Of a DNA stretch of 34,274 nt, positions 16,028-24,708 are shown piece after piece. The notes below the pieces were generated by a model. The model had not been told where the DNA came from, did no database searches, and saw only the letters and a list, made by a program, of their open reading frames with translations. Position 1 is the first letter of the stretch; every line of letters starts with the position of its first letter. Both the position numbers and the translations under genes were made by a program. This stretch comes from Acinetobacter sp. BY419. Lineage in GTDB: Bacteria > Pseudomonadota > Gammaproteobacteria > Pseudomonadales > Moraxellaceae. Location: the NCBI RefSeq assembly GCF_019038395.1, contig NZ_JAGFXZ010000031.1, forward strand, positions 1 through 34,274, written 5' to 3'.

Positions 16028-17269
16028 ATGAATATCAAATTAAATCAACTTATTCAAAAAATTGATTCATTACTGCCAAAAATAGAATCGCTCTATAAAG
16101 ATTTCCATCAGCACCCTGAACTTTCAATGCAAGAAATACGAACTGCGAAAATAGCTGCTGAACATTTAAAAAAAATTAATTTTGAAGTCACAGAACACGT
16201 AGGTGTAACAGGTGTGGTTGGGATCATTCAAAATGGGGATGGCCCAACTGTCATGCTTAGAGCAGACATGGATGCTTTACCTATGGAGGAAAAAACTGGC
16301 TTAGCTTATGCAAGTCAAGTCAGAGGTGAAACACTTGAGGGTGTCAAAACATCAATTTCTCATATGTGTGGACATGATTTACATGTTGCATGGCTTATGG
16401 GGGTATCTGAAATTTTAGCGACCAATTTATCCAATTGGAAAGGTACCTTAATGGTTGTGTTTCAACCAGGTGAGGAAATCGCTAAAGGTGCTTTAGCGAT
16501 GATTAAAGATATGGAAAATAAATTTCCAATTCCAGATATTATTCTAGGTCAGCATGTCATGGTGGGTGAGGCAGGAAGTATTGGTTATAAGGCAGGACCA
16601 ATTTTAACCGCGGGTGATAGTTTGCATATTACTTTTCATGGAAAAGGCGCTCACGGCTCTATGCCACAAAATTCTATTGATCCTGTGATGATTGCTGCCT
16701 ATTCAGCAGTTCGATTACAGTCTATTGTCTCAAGAGAGATCGCTCCTTTAGATAGTTCTGTATTAACGATTGGCTCAATTCAGGCCGGAACAAAAGAAAA
16801 TATTATTCCCGATGAAGCTGTACTTAAGTTGAATATGCGCAGTTATAAAGATTCGGTTCGTGAAAAGATGTTGCAGTCGGTCAAGCGCATTTGTAGTTGT
16901 GAAAGTCGTGCTTCGGGCGCAAAAGATCCGGATATAAAATTTATTGACAGTTATCCTGTCACTAATAATGACTATAGAGCAACGCAAAAACTTGCAGAAA
17001 GTTTCGTAAAATATTTTGAAGATAGATGCTTTGAAACAGAACCTGCAACGGCAAGTGAAGATTTCAGTTACTTTGGTCGCATATGGAATGTACCTTATGT
17101 ATTTTGGTTTGTTGGATCAACTCATAAACTGGAATGGGAAGTGGCTATTAAAAATAATAATGTAGAATCAATCCCTGCAAATCATTCATCTCAATTTAAA
17201 ATCGAATTAGAACCAACCATTAAAGCAGGTTTGGAAGCCATGCTTGTGGCAACCAAAACCTGGTTATAA
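16028..17269 (+). CDS. M20-family amidohydrolase (hippurate/N-acyl-amino-acid hydrolase-like)
   Basis: Cytoplasmic metal-dependent hydrolase that removes acyl groups from amino acids or short amides. 413 residues from the ATG at 16028; gagga lies 7 nt upstream, which favours it over the GTG just before. Metal and catalytic motifs: RADMDALPM near 78, H-M-C-G-H-D with C114 and H116, PGEE (E149, E150), GQHV (H176), KGAHGS in the dimerisation domain, and a late NHSSQF histidine. All metal ligands expected of the IAA-amino-acid/hippurate hydrolase branch are present. AT content is higher than in flanking core genes and it lies between two IS5 relics, so it was probably acquired. A TRIC-type channel gene follows after 55 bp. 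Confidence 0.88.
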   Translation: MNIKLNQLIQKIDSLLPKIESLYKDFHQHPELSMQEIRTAKIAAEHLKKINFEVTEHVGVTGVVGIIQNGDGPTVMLRADMDALPMEEKTGLAYASQVRGETLEGVKTSISHMCGHDLHVAWLMGVSEILATNLSNWKGTLMVVFQPGEEIAKGALAMIKDMENKFPIPDIILGQHVMVGEAGSIGYKAGPILTAGDSLHITFHGKGAHGSMPQNSIDPVMIAAYSAVRLQSIVSREIAPLDSSVLTIGSIQAGTKENIIPDEAVLKLNMRSYKDSVREKMLQSVKRICSCESRASGAKDPDIKFIDSYPVTNNDYRATQKLAESFVKYFEDRCFETEPATASEDFSYFGRIWNVPYVFWFVGSTHKLEWEVAIKNNNVESIPANHSSQFKIELEPTIKAGLEAMLVATKTWL

Positions 17270-17324
17270 GTCATTGAATAAAAACTTGGTAAATTTTTAG
17301 CTGGTTCAAAATAAAACAACAATT

Positions 17325-17954
17325 GTGAGTACACCTATGGTGAATATTTTACCTATAATTGATTTATTGGGCACATTTGTTTTTGCTTTAAGTGGGGCAT
17401 TAATAGGTGTTAAGCAAAAATTCGATGTTTTTGGTGTATTTTGTCTTGCATTCATCACCGCAATAGGTGGAGGAATTATTCGTGATATTTGTATTTCAGC
17501 CACACCTCCTGCAGGTTTACTCTCAATTAAATATTTAATTGCCATTATTTTAGCTGTAATTTTTGTTGCATTTCTTCAAAAGCTTGTACTTTCTTTGGAA
17601 AGATTAAGTAATTTGTTTGATGCCTTAGGATTAGGTTTTTTTGCAGCATTTGGTGTGAATAAAACCTATCAATATACCCATAATATTCAATTGTCTATTA
17701 TTCTTGGCTGTATAAGTGCAGTTGGAGGAGGGGTTCTCCGAGATATATTGGCGAACCGTAAACCAGTAGTCTTTAATCAAGAGTTGTATGCGAGTGCTGC
17801 ATTCGTGGGGGCATGTGTCGAAATTTTAGGATCAACTGGTCACATGAATGGCCATATAAGTATCATCCTTGCAATTATTGTCACCACATTCATTCGATTG
17901 CTTGCAATAATCTATAATATTAAACTTCCTTCTATCCGATCTTTCTCAGAATAG
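17325..17954 (+). CDS. TRIC/YadS-family (UPF0126) membrane channel-like protein
   Basis: A 209-residue inner-membrane protein with about seven hydrophobic helices in two repeated halves. Each half carries the diagnostic glycine triplet followed by Arg-Asp: AIGGGIIRDI near residue 45 and AVGGGVLRDI near 130. The pattern is shared by bacterial homologues of TRIC cation channels and the YadS/UPF0126 group; solute and ion preference are unknown here. The start may be GTG at 17325 or ATG at 17337; no Shine-Dalgarno decides. Being 55 bp after the M20 hydrolase gene with no terminator between, the two may be one transcript. Confidence 0.85.
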   Translation: MSTPMVNILPIIDLLGTFVFALSGALIGVKQKFDVFGVFCLAFITAIGGGIIRDICISATPPAGLLSIKYLIAIILAVIFVAFLQKLVLSLERLSNLFDALGLGFFAAFGVNKTYQYTHNIQLSIILGCISAVGGGVLRDILANRKPVVFNQELYASAAFVGACVEILGSTGHMNGHISIILAIIVTTFIRLLAIIYNIKLPSIRSFSE

Positions 17955-17964
17955 GAATTTAATA

Positions 17965-18878
17965 GATCTCTTTCATAAATCAAAAAATGATCTTCTTTTT
18001 GATGGATATTTGTACTTCAGATTTTTTAGCATTCGTGCATAATCTGCGCATGAAATACATCGATTCAAACCAGCTTTCTGATCCTCAGTTCAAGCGATAC
18101 ACAGGCATCTCATGGTCAACCTTCTATTGAATGGTTGAGCAATTGAAGAAACATGTTCCTACTCAAGGCAGACCGCCCAAGTTAAGCCTGGAAGACCAGG
18201 TTCTTCTCTGTCTGAGCTATTGGCGGGAATACCGAACCTTATTTCACGTTGCGACGAGTTACGGTGTTTCAGAGCCGACAGCTTCAAGAGTTGTACGTCA
18301 TGTTGAAGACTGCCTGATTCAGGCTAAGCTGTTTAATTTACCGAAGAGTTTACCCGAAGGTGAAGGCATCGACTGGAATATTGTAATCGTGGATGCCACG
18401 GAAATTCCAATCCAAAGGCCTAAAAAAACAGAAAAAAAGCTATAGTGGCAAGAAAAAGACCCATACCTTGAAAGTACCGGCCCTGATTCACGACAAGACT
18501 CAGCAAATTCTGAGTTTATGCAGCAGTCGCGGTGCTGTACATGATTTCGAGCTATTTAAAAGAAATATAAAGCGGATTCCCTCAGAAGCCTTTGTTCTTG
18601 CAGATAAAGGCTATCAGGGTATTTGTGCTCTGCATCCGAATAGTCTGCTACCTTTAAAAGCCAAAAAACGTTGTAAATTGGATCCTGAACTAAAAATCTA
18701 TAATCAGGAAATCAATAAAAGAAGAATAGGCATTGAGCATGTATTTGGCAGCCTGAAAAGGTTCAAGCTCCTTGCTGAGCGTTATCGAAATAGAGGCAAA
18801 AGACTCGATTTGAGATTCAATTTAATTGCTGGAATTTATAACTTGGAGCTGAGTAAAAAATGATTTATGAAAGAAGTC
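17965..18878 (+). mobile_element. IS5-family insertion sequence (defective copy)
   Basis: A 914-bp element with terminal repeats gatctctttcataaatca (left) and gacttctttcataaatca (right, minus strand), flanked by a TA duplication at 17963-17964 and 18879-18880. The size, TA target and repeat type fit the IS427/IS1031-like part of the IS5 family. The transposase gene carries two lesions. Confidence 0.88.
18050..18863 (+). pseudogene. IS5-family transposase, disrupted
   Basis: Reading from ATG 18050 gives MKYIDSNQLSDPQFKRYTG and then a TGA stop at 18128-18130. The frame reopens at 18131 and runs to 18445, where it leaves the frame that continues from 18393 to 18863. The break falls in an A7 run at 18422-18428; removing one A would restore PKKQKKSYSGKKK, so a single-base expansion or a slippage site is likely. 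DDE residues are present: D in VVDATE, D in LADKGYQ, E in GIEHVFGSLKRF. Programmed slippage could bypass the A-run lesion, but the TGA would still block the first reading frame, so I call it inactive. Confidence 0.8.
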
Positions 18879-18936
18879 TAATCATTTAATTCCAAGCATA
18901 ATAAAAATTATTCAAATAAGGAATCCTTCTATTATT

Positions 18937-19665
18937 TTACCAATCTTTAGTAACTTCTTCTGGATAACCTCTCTTAAAATGATGTTTCCATGGATAGGCT
19001 GCTGATCCATCTTCTAGTTTTATTCGTGATGTTGAACCCAGATTCCTCGCTGGACTTCCAACATAAATTGAATTTTTTTCAGTTATACCTTTCACACAAC
19101 TATGGGCACCTATTAAGCAACCTTCAGATATTATGGCACCTGGTAAAATAACACTCATTGTGCATATAGATACAAAGTCTTCAACAGTGACTCCCATCAT
19201 TGTCTCACTTGGTGGGTGGGGATCATTTGTTAAAACAACATAGGGGAAAATCCATACAAAATTTCCAATTTTACTATGTTGCCCAATATGGACATTGCTA
19301 TGAAAACGGACATAATCACCTATTTCACAATGTCCTTGTAAATCGCATAAAGTTCCTAGTTGTAAGTTTTTACCAGCTAGAACTTTTTCTCTGACAGTTA
19401 CTCTGTGACCTGTCATTAGCCCATCACCAAATATTGATCCTTCATAAAATATACTATGCGATCTAATGTTTGAATTTTTACCTAAGACTAAATTCTTTCC
19501 TTCTGATAAGTGATTATTCACTCCTAACTCACAAAAAGCACCTATAAAAGAATCATCACCAATTTCAACATTATCATAAATTATAGTATTAGCACCTATG
19601 GTAATGTTCTTACCCAAAATAGCTTTTTCTGAAATAATGGCTGTTTGATGTATTGAATTATTCAT
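18937..19665 (-). CDS. Hexapeptide-repeat (left-handed beta-helix) acyltransferase
   Basis: A 242-residue protein with imperfect hexapeptide repeats through most of its length: SEKAILGKNITIGANTIIYD, then NVEIGDDSFIGAF, later CEIGDYVRFHSNVHIGQHSK and GCLIGAHSCVKG. This is the LpxA/WbbJ-like fold that moves acyl groups from acyl-CoA onto sugars or amines. The catalytic histidine is probably in the HSNVHIG or NDPHPP segment. The C-terminus (YPWKHHFKRGYPEE) resembles sugar N/O-acetyltransferases of surface-polysaccharide pathways, but no such pathway is adjacent. AT-rich, flanked by an IS5 and a MITE, so likely acquired. Translation probably uses a Shine-Dalgarno supplied by the MITE end. Confidence 0.82.
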   Translation of the reverse strand: MNNSIHQTAIISEKAILGKNITIGANTIIYDNVEIGDDSFIGAFCELGVNNHLSEGKNLVLGKNSNIRSHSIFYEGSIFGDGLMTGHRVTVREKVLAGKNLQLGTLCDLQGHCEIGDYVRFHSNVHIGQHSKIGNFVWIFPYVVLTNDPHPPSETMMGVTVEDFVSICTMSVILPGAIISEGCLIGAHSCVKGITEKNSIYVGSPARNLGSTSRIKLEDGSAAYPWKHHFKRGYPEEVTKDW

Positions 19666-19669
19666 AATA

Positions 19670-19769
19670 GACCTCTTGCGAAAGTATGCTTTTACCTAAT
19701 TGTTGAATTAGCTAAAACCTTATAAAATATAGCTTATGGCTGTTTAAATTTTGACTAACGCAAGAGGTC
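19670..19769. mobile_element. 100-bp MITE with TA target duplication
   Basis: Terminal repeats gacctcttgcg on both sides (11 bp perfect), with TA duplications at 19668-19669 and 19770-19771. No coding capacity. The repeats resemble those of the IS5 copy at 17965 (ga-ctctt core, TA target), so a related IS5 transposase probably moved it. Confidence 0.85.
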
Positions 19770-19771
19770 TA

Positions 19772-20092
19772 ATTACTCAAAATCTCAGATAATAAGCAGC
19801 GCAGATTAAAAACTAGATGGGCAAATTGAGTAATTAAAAAAATGATAACTCTAATTCTTATATTAAATCATACCCAATATTTTTTTAGTTTTACCTTCCT
19901 TTAATAACATATTAAATATTTAAGAGTAAATAATCATCTATTTTTACATATCTACAAAAGTGTATTTTCATTTAACATAAAACTCTTATATGAAATTATT
20001 TTTAATTAGATGTAGGTGTAGAATAACTTATCATTTATCTTGATTTACGTTAGCATAGCTTTAATTTACATAGATCAGAAAAATCCTCTTCC
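19772..20092. other. AT-rich intergenic region
   Basis: About 320 bp of very AT-rich sequence between the MITE and the next gene. No gene or clear hairpin was seen; it must hold the promoter of the gene at 20093. Confidence 0.4.
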
Positions 20093-20800
20093 ATGCTTTA
20101 TCCGATCCCTAAAAAAATCCAACTCGCGCCATCTCAAGCCAAATGGCAGCTTTCATCTGCTGAATCAGTGGTGGTGTTAGTCGGATTGCAAAATTTGCGT
20201 ATGCAGAAGGGAATAGAGGAGAGTGAACTTATGGCAAATTTGATTCAGATAAGTAATAAAGCCAAAGCGCTGGATATTCCCATTGTTGACTTATATGGCG
20301 ATGATTTAATTCAAGGCATGCAACAACTCGGTGAGTATGCATCGACACATCCGCAATTAATTTTTGCAGGACAGGTCACACCTATGCTCAAGCAAATCTT
20401 GCCGCATCTGCTGAGTGTGACGGATCAAATTGTCGTAGTTGATGACGCGATTTTACTAGCCAATCAGGAACAGCATATTCAGTGGGTCGAAAATATCTCG
20501 GGACAGGGGGTACATCACTTAAATACTTATAGTCTGACCCGGTTGTGGGATTTAAGCGCGCCCTCAGAGTATGTATTGTCGGCCAAAGGTATTATGTTGG
20601 CTGTGGCTGAACAACTGGAGATGGATGCTCTAGAAATTGATCCTTATATCGACTTAAGAAATTATGGATTGAACTCTGTCGCAGTGGTGAGTTTGGTTGG
20701 TGTGTGGCGTGCACATGGTGCCAATATACGTTATGAAGATGTACTACACTATCCATCTTTGCATGAATTGGCCGGCTTCATTTTACAATCCTCGCGTTGA
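20093..20800 (+). CDS. Degenerate isochorismatase domain fused to a carrier-protein domain
   Basis: A 235-residue protein with the architecture of EntB/DhbB/BasF but shortened. The N-terminal 155 residues follow the isochorismatase order (IPKKIQLAPSQAKWQL start, then VVVLVGLQN, a helix, DIPIVDLYGD, and VTDQIVVVDDAIL), but the catalytic block is altered. The expected H-D-M-Q becomes G31-L32-Q33, and the lysine/cysteine segments are missing. The C-terminus (about 165-235) is an intact carrier domain: Y-G-L-N-S195-V with S195 as the phosphopantetheine site. No siderophore synthetase or transporter genes are adjacent, so the partner is unknown. EntB-like proteins feed aryl groups to siderophore synthetases; here only a carrier role is plausible. 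Confidence 0.75.
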   Translation: MLYPIPKKIQLAPSQAKWQLSSAESVVVLVGLQNLRMQKGIEESELMANLIQISNKAKALDIPIVDLYGDDLIQGMQQLGEYASTHPQLIFAGQVTPMLKQILPHLLSVTDQIVVVDDAILLANQEQHIQWVENISGQGVHHLNTYSLTRLWDLSAPSEYVLSAKGIMLAVAEQLEMDALEIDPYIDLRNYGLNSVAVVSLVGVWRAHGANIRYEDVLHYPSLHELAGFILQSSR

Positions 20801-20847
20801 TGCACTGTGATTGAGCATTTTTATGACCTAAATCGGAAATTTCATCA

Positions 20848-20863
20848 GCATTTATATAAATGC
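20848..20863. promoter_or_regulatory. Perfect 16-bp palindrome upstream of rluA
   Basis: GCATTTATATAAATGC reads identically on both strands, about 70 bp before the rluA start and 48 bp after the carrier-protein gene. It could be an operator or part of a promoter (internal TATAAA). The protein that would bind it is unknown. Confidence 0.3.
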
Positions 20864-20933
20864 GCATTGTAATTATGGGCGAAGCTTTCTATCATGGCCG
20901 GCTTGTTTTTCGCGATCAGCCTGGGATTGAACT

Positions 20934-21578
20934 TTGAGTAATTTTCTAACCGAACATCTGATACATCGTGATGACGATTTCATGGTCATCCACAAATCTG
21001 CAGGTTTACTCACAGTTCCCGGTAAAACAGAAGATTTACAAGATTGTCTGATCAATCGTCTGGTTAAATTAGAACCGAAAACTTTACTGATTCATCGACT
21101 GGATCGCGACACTTCTGGCATTTTGGTCTTTGGTCTGAGCAAATGGGGACAAAAAACCATTTCCCGCCAGTTTCAGGAACGCCAGACCGATAAAACCTAT
21201 CAGGCCGTGGTCGCCGGTACACTCGAAGGTGAGGGCACCATTGAAGTGCCAGTGGTATATGATCCAAGCCGTCCGCCCCTACATATCGCAGATCCCGCAC
21301 ATAACAAGCCGGCCATCACGCATTGGCAGGCGATCGAACATTTTAATATTCAGGGACAGGCGGTGACCCGGGTAAAACTGACCCCAATTACCGGTCGTTC
21401 ACATCAGCTGCGTGTGCATATGCAATATCTCGGACATCCGATTATCGGTGATACCTTATATGCGACACCCGAACAGCAACAGCTCAGCTCGCGGCTATGT
21501 TTACACGCTGAACGTTTGAGTTTTAATCATCCGCAAACAGAGCAGCTGGTCGAATTCTATTGTCCGGCACCGTTCTAG
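20934..21578 (+). CDS. rluA: RluA-family RNA pseudouridine synthase
   Basis: Isomerises uridine to pseudouridine; E. coli RluA acts on 23S rRNA U746 and tRNA U32. 214 residues, close to E. coli RluA (219), with no S4 domain, as expected for RluA rather than RluC/D. The catalytic aspartate is D57 in H-R-L-D-R-D-T-S-G; other motifs are VIHKSAGLLTVPG near 18, ITGRSHQLRVHMQYLGHPIIGD and LCLHAERLSF. The start is TTG at 20934: an in-frame stop lies two codons before it, and the next ATG would remove the first strand. Not a translational fusion with the neighbour. Confidence 0.88.
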   Translation: MSNFLTEHLIHRDDDFMVIHKSAGLLTVPGKTEDLQDCLINRLVKLEPKTLLIHRLDRDTSGILVFGLSKWGQKTISRQFQERQTDKTYQAVVAGTLEGEGTIEVPVVYDPSRPPLHIADPAHNKPAITHWQAIEHFNIQGQAVTRVKLTPITGRSHQLRVHMQYLGHPIIGDTLYATPEQQQLSSRLCLHAERLSFNHPQTEQLVEFYCPAPF

Positions 21579-21730
21579 AAAATACTTATTTAATCGGCGT
21601 GAATTATGCTCACTTTTTAGTGGGCTTTATGTCAAAATACATTGCTTGAAGGTGTGAAATTTTGCTCCAATGACGTTTCGTGATGGAGCCTGATATTCAT
21701 AATCTTGTACTTAAGATAAAGGTGGAAAAA

Positions 21731-24559
21731 TTGCAGCAATTTGCTATTGGTCAACGTTGGTTATCAGATACTGAAACAGAACTAGGTTTAGGCGTTCTTA
21801 TTGATGTTGATGAGCGATCGGTCAGCATTTTATTCCCAAAAAGCGATGAAACCCGTGTCTATGCACGCAGCAATGCCCCCTTATCACGTATTGTATTTAA
21901 TGTGAAAGATGAATTACAGGATCAGGAAGGGGCCAAGTGGATTGTAGAATCCATTGAAGACCGCAATGGTGTGGTACGTTATCATGTGGTTCGTACTCTG
22001 GACGATGGTACAGAAGAACGTAAATCACTGAATGAAACCCGTATCGGTGCTACGATCCAGCTATCTAAGCCTCTGGACCGTTTATTGGCCAGTCAGGTCG
22101 ATTATAAAGAATGGTATGACCTGCGTATCGAAGCGCTGCTGATGCAGGCCAATATGCAAAGCAGTCCACTGCGTGGTTTAGTGGGTTCACGTGTCGGCCT
22201 GATTCCGCATCAGCTGTATATTGCACATGAAGTCGGTCAGCGTTTTGCACCGCGCGTGTTACTGGCCGATGAAGTGGGTCTGGGTAAAACCATCGAAGCG
22301 GGTCTGATCATCCATCAACAGCTCAAAACTGGCCGTTCTGAACGCATCCTGATTTTAGTGCCGGATTCACTGCAATATCAGTGGATGATTGAAATGCGTC
22401 GTCGTTTCAATCTGGAGTTCTCGCTGTTTGATTTGACTCGTACAGCATCAATCAAAGAGCATGATCCTGAACAGAACCCGTTCCTGACCGAACAAAAAAT
22501 TATTGCTTCTGTCGATTTGATGGTCGACCATGAAGATCTTCGTGAACAGGCGCTCGAAGCCGGTTTCGACTTGCTAGTGGTCGATGAAGCACATCATTTG
22601 ATGTGGAGCGAAGAGGCTGGCGGTAATGACCGTTATGATCTGGTCGAAGAACTTGCCGAGCATACGCCGGGCGTATTGTTATTGACAGCCACACCTGAAC
22701 AGCTAGGCGTAGAAAGTCACTTTGCACGCCTACGTTTGCTTGATCCGCAGCGTTTTAACTCGCTGGATCGTTTCCTCGATGAAGAAGCGCAATATCAGCA
22801 TACTGCCAAAATTGCAGAAGTGTTAATGTCAGATCTGCCATTAGAAGCTGAGCATTTTGCTGCGATTGAAGCCTTGTTGGGTCATCCGATTGAAGATCAT
22901 CCTGAACAGCGTTTCCGTGCCATTCACGAGCTTTTAGACCGTCATGGTACAGGTCGTATCCTGTTTCGCAACACACGTGAAGCTATTCAAGGTTTCCCGG
23001 GGCGTGATTGCCAGCCAGCACCATTACCGGCACCAGAACACTGGTCTAAAGATGGTAAATTGCGTGAGCAGATGTGGCCTGAAGAAACCCAGCTCGATGG
23101 TTCGTGGATGGAAGCCGATCCACGCGTAATGTGGTTAATGGAACGTCTACGTACCGATTTAAAACACAAGAAAGTCTTACTGATTGCACGTAGTGGTCCA
23201 GTCGTTGAAGCGCTGGAAAATGTACTTCGTCTGCATGCCGGTATTCGTACTGCGATGTTCCATGAGGGCATGAGCCTGCTTGAACGTGATCAGGCTGCAG
23301 CGTATTTTGCTGAAGACTCTTATGGTGCGCAGATTCTACTTTGTTCGGAAATTGGTTCAGAAGGTCGTAACTTCCAGTTTGCCTCTGACCTGATCCTGTT
23401 CGATTTACCTGCAAACCCGGATGTTCTGGAACAGCGTATTGGGCGTCTGGATCGTATCGGTCAGGAAAACCGTATTCAGATTCACGTACCTTATCTGGTG
23501 GGAACTGCGCAAGAACGTATGTTCCGCTGGTATAACGAAGCTTTGAATATCTTCAGCAATATTTCTCCAACCGCACAAACCTTGCAAGAAAACTTTATTG
23601 TTCGCTTGAAAGAGTGCCTATTGGCAGACAAAGGTCAAGAGTTTGAAGACCTGCTGGAAGAAGTCAGCCTGCAACGTGAAGCTTTGGAAGCTGAATTGCA
23701 GCAAGGTCGTGACCGTTTGCTAGAGTACAACTCTTGCCGTCCGGTGGTAGCACAGGAAATTGTCAACGCGCTTGAAGACTATGATGACAACACCACTTTG
23801 CCGATCTTTATGAAACGCTTTATGGCGGCCACGAATATTGATTTTGATGAGCAAAGTAACGGTACCGTGATCATCAAGCCGACAGATCAAATGCAGGTTC
23901 AAGGTTTGACGCTGGATGAAGAAGGGATTACCGCCACCTTCTATCGTGATCAGGCACAAATCCGCGAAGATGCACAATACCTGACACTGGAACATCCATT
24001 CACTGAAAGCGTGATGGAAATGATCAATACGCAAGGTTTTGGTAGTACCAACGTTGCGGTATTAAAATCTGCGGCACTGCCACAAGGTTCGTTATTGCTG
24101 GAAGTCTGGTTCAAGGTCGATGTAGTTGCACCGAAAGCATTGAACTTGCCATCAAGCTTGCCGCAACAGCTGATTCGTGTCTTGCTGAGTGAAAAAGGTC
24201 AGGATCTATCCCAGAAGATTGCGCCAGAAATCCTGAAGCCGTATCTGCATCATTTAGATGGCAATAGCTGCCGTCAGGTGGTGAAAGCACGTCGTGATGT
24301 GATTGAAGCACGTTATCAGCAAGCACTTGAACTGGCACGCAGTGCATTGCCAGGCTTCAAGCAGCAAGCCAAAGAAGTCTATGGCAATAAATGGCAATAT
24401 GAAATTGATCGTCTGACTTATCTGAAACAGTTCAATCCAAGTATCCGTGAAGATGAAATTTCACGTTTACAGAAGTTGCAGAAAGAAGGTCTAAGCCTGC
24501 TAGATGGTCTATCCGTGACTCCTGAAGCCATTCAGGTGATGGTGGTGGTCAAGCCTTAA
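21731..24559 (+). CDS. rapA: RNA polymerase-associated protein RapA (SWI2/SNF2 ATPase)
   Basis: Swi2/Snf2-type ATPase that binds RNA polymerase and helps recycle it after transcription. About 942 residues from the chosen TTG at 21731, which gives the family's usual N-terminus (QQFAIGQRWLSDTETELGLG) and has aaggtgg 5 nt upstream. In-frame starts at 21680 (GTG) and 21683 (ATG) would add 16-17 residues with no Shine-Dalgarno. Domains: N-terminal Tudor-like domains to about 150, helicase lobe 1 with Walker A DEVGLGKT near 180 and DEAH near 285, lobe 2 with QRIGRLDRIGQ near 568, then a long RapA-specific C-terminus. Slightly shorter than E. coli RapA (968). Closed by a strong terminator. Confidence 0.95.
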   Translation: MQQFAIGQRWLSDTETELGLGVLIDVDERSVSILFPKSDETRVYARSNAPLSRIVFNVKDELQDQEGAKWIVESIEDRNGVVRYHVVRTLDDGTEERKSLNETRIGATIQLSKPLDRLLASQVDYKEWYDLRIEALLMQANMQSSPLRGLVGSRVGLIPHQLYIAHEVGQRFAPRVLLADEVGLGKTIEAGLIIHQQLKTGRSERILILVPDSLQYQWMIEMRRRFNLEFSLFDLTRTASIKEHDPEQNPFLTEQKIIASVDLMVDHEDLREQALEAGFDLLVVDEAHHLMWSEEAGGNDRYDLVEELAEHTPGVLLLTATPEQLGVESHFARLRLLDPQRFNSLDRFLDEEAQYQHTAKIAEVLMSDLPLEAEHFAAIEALLGHPIEDHPEQRFRAIHELLDRHGTGRILFRNTREAIQGFPGRDCQPAPLPAPEHWSKDGKLREQMWPEETQLDGSWMEADPRVMWLMERLRTDLKHKKVLLIARSGPVVEALENVLRLHAGIRTAMFHEGMSLLERDQAAAYFAEDSYGAQILLCSEIGSEGRNFQFASDLILFDLPANPDVLEQRIGRLDRIGQENRIQIHVPYLVGTAQERMFRWYNEALNIFSNISPTAQTLQENFIVRLKECLLADKGQEFEDLLEEVSLQREALEAELQQGRDRLLEYNSCRPVVAQEIVNALEDYDDNTTLPIFMKRFMAATNIDFDEQSNGTVIIKPTDQMQVQGLTLDEEGITATFYRDQAQIREDAQYLTLEHPFTESVMEMINTQGFGSTNVAVLKSAALPQGSLLLEVWFKVDVVAPKALNLPSSLPQQLIRVLLSEKGQDLSQKIAPEILKPYLHHLDGNSCRQVVKARRDVIEARYQQALELARSALPGFKQQAKEVYGNKWQYEIDRLTYLKQFNPSIREDEISRLQKLQKEGLSLLDGLSVTPEAIQVMVVVKP

Positions 24560-24574
24560 GCTTTAAATCATTAA

Positions 24575-24602
24575 AAAATGCAGCTTTCGGGCTGCTTTTT
24601 TT
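24575..24602 (+). terminator. Intrinsic terminator of rapA
   Basis: gcagc-tttcgg-gctgc hairpin followed by seven or more T, 15-40 bp after the rapA stop. Confidence 0.88.
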
Positions 24603-24708
24603 ATGCCCAAAATCCGGCTTTTATATTCTTTTGGTCGGGGAATACTGGCCTGTCATTTTTCTCCTGTTTAAAATCAGTTTACTAACTCAATAACAAGAAT
24701 TACAAAGC

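Noticed and set aside
20093..20800. Part of a siderophore cluster
   Set aside because: No adenylation, condensation, receptor or transporter gene lies within the window; the neighbours are RNA modification and transcription genes.
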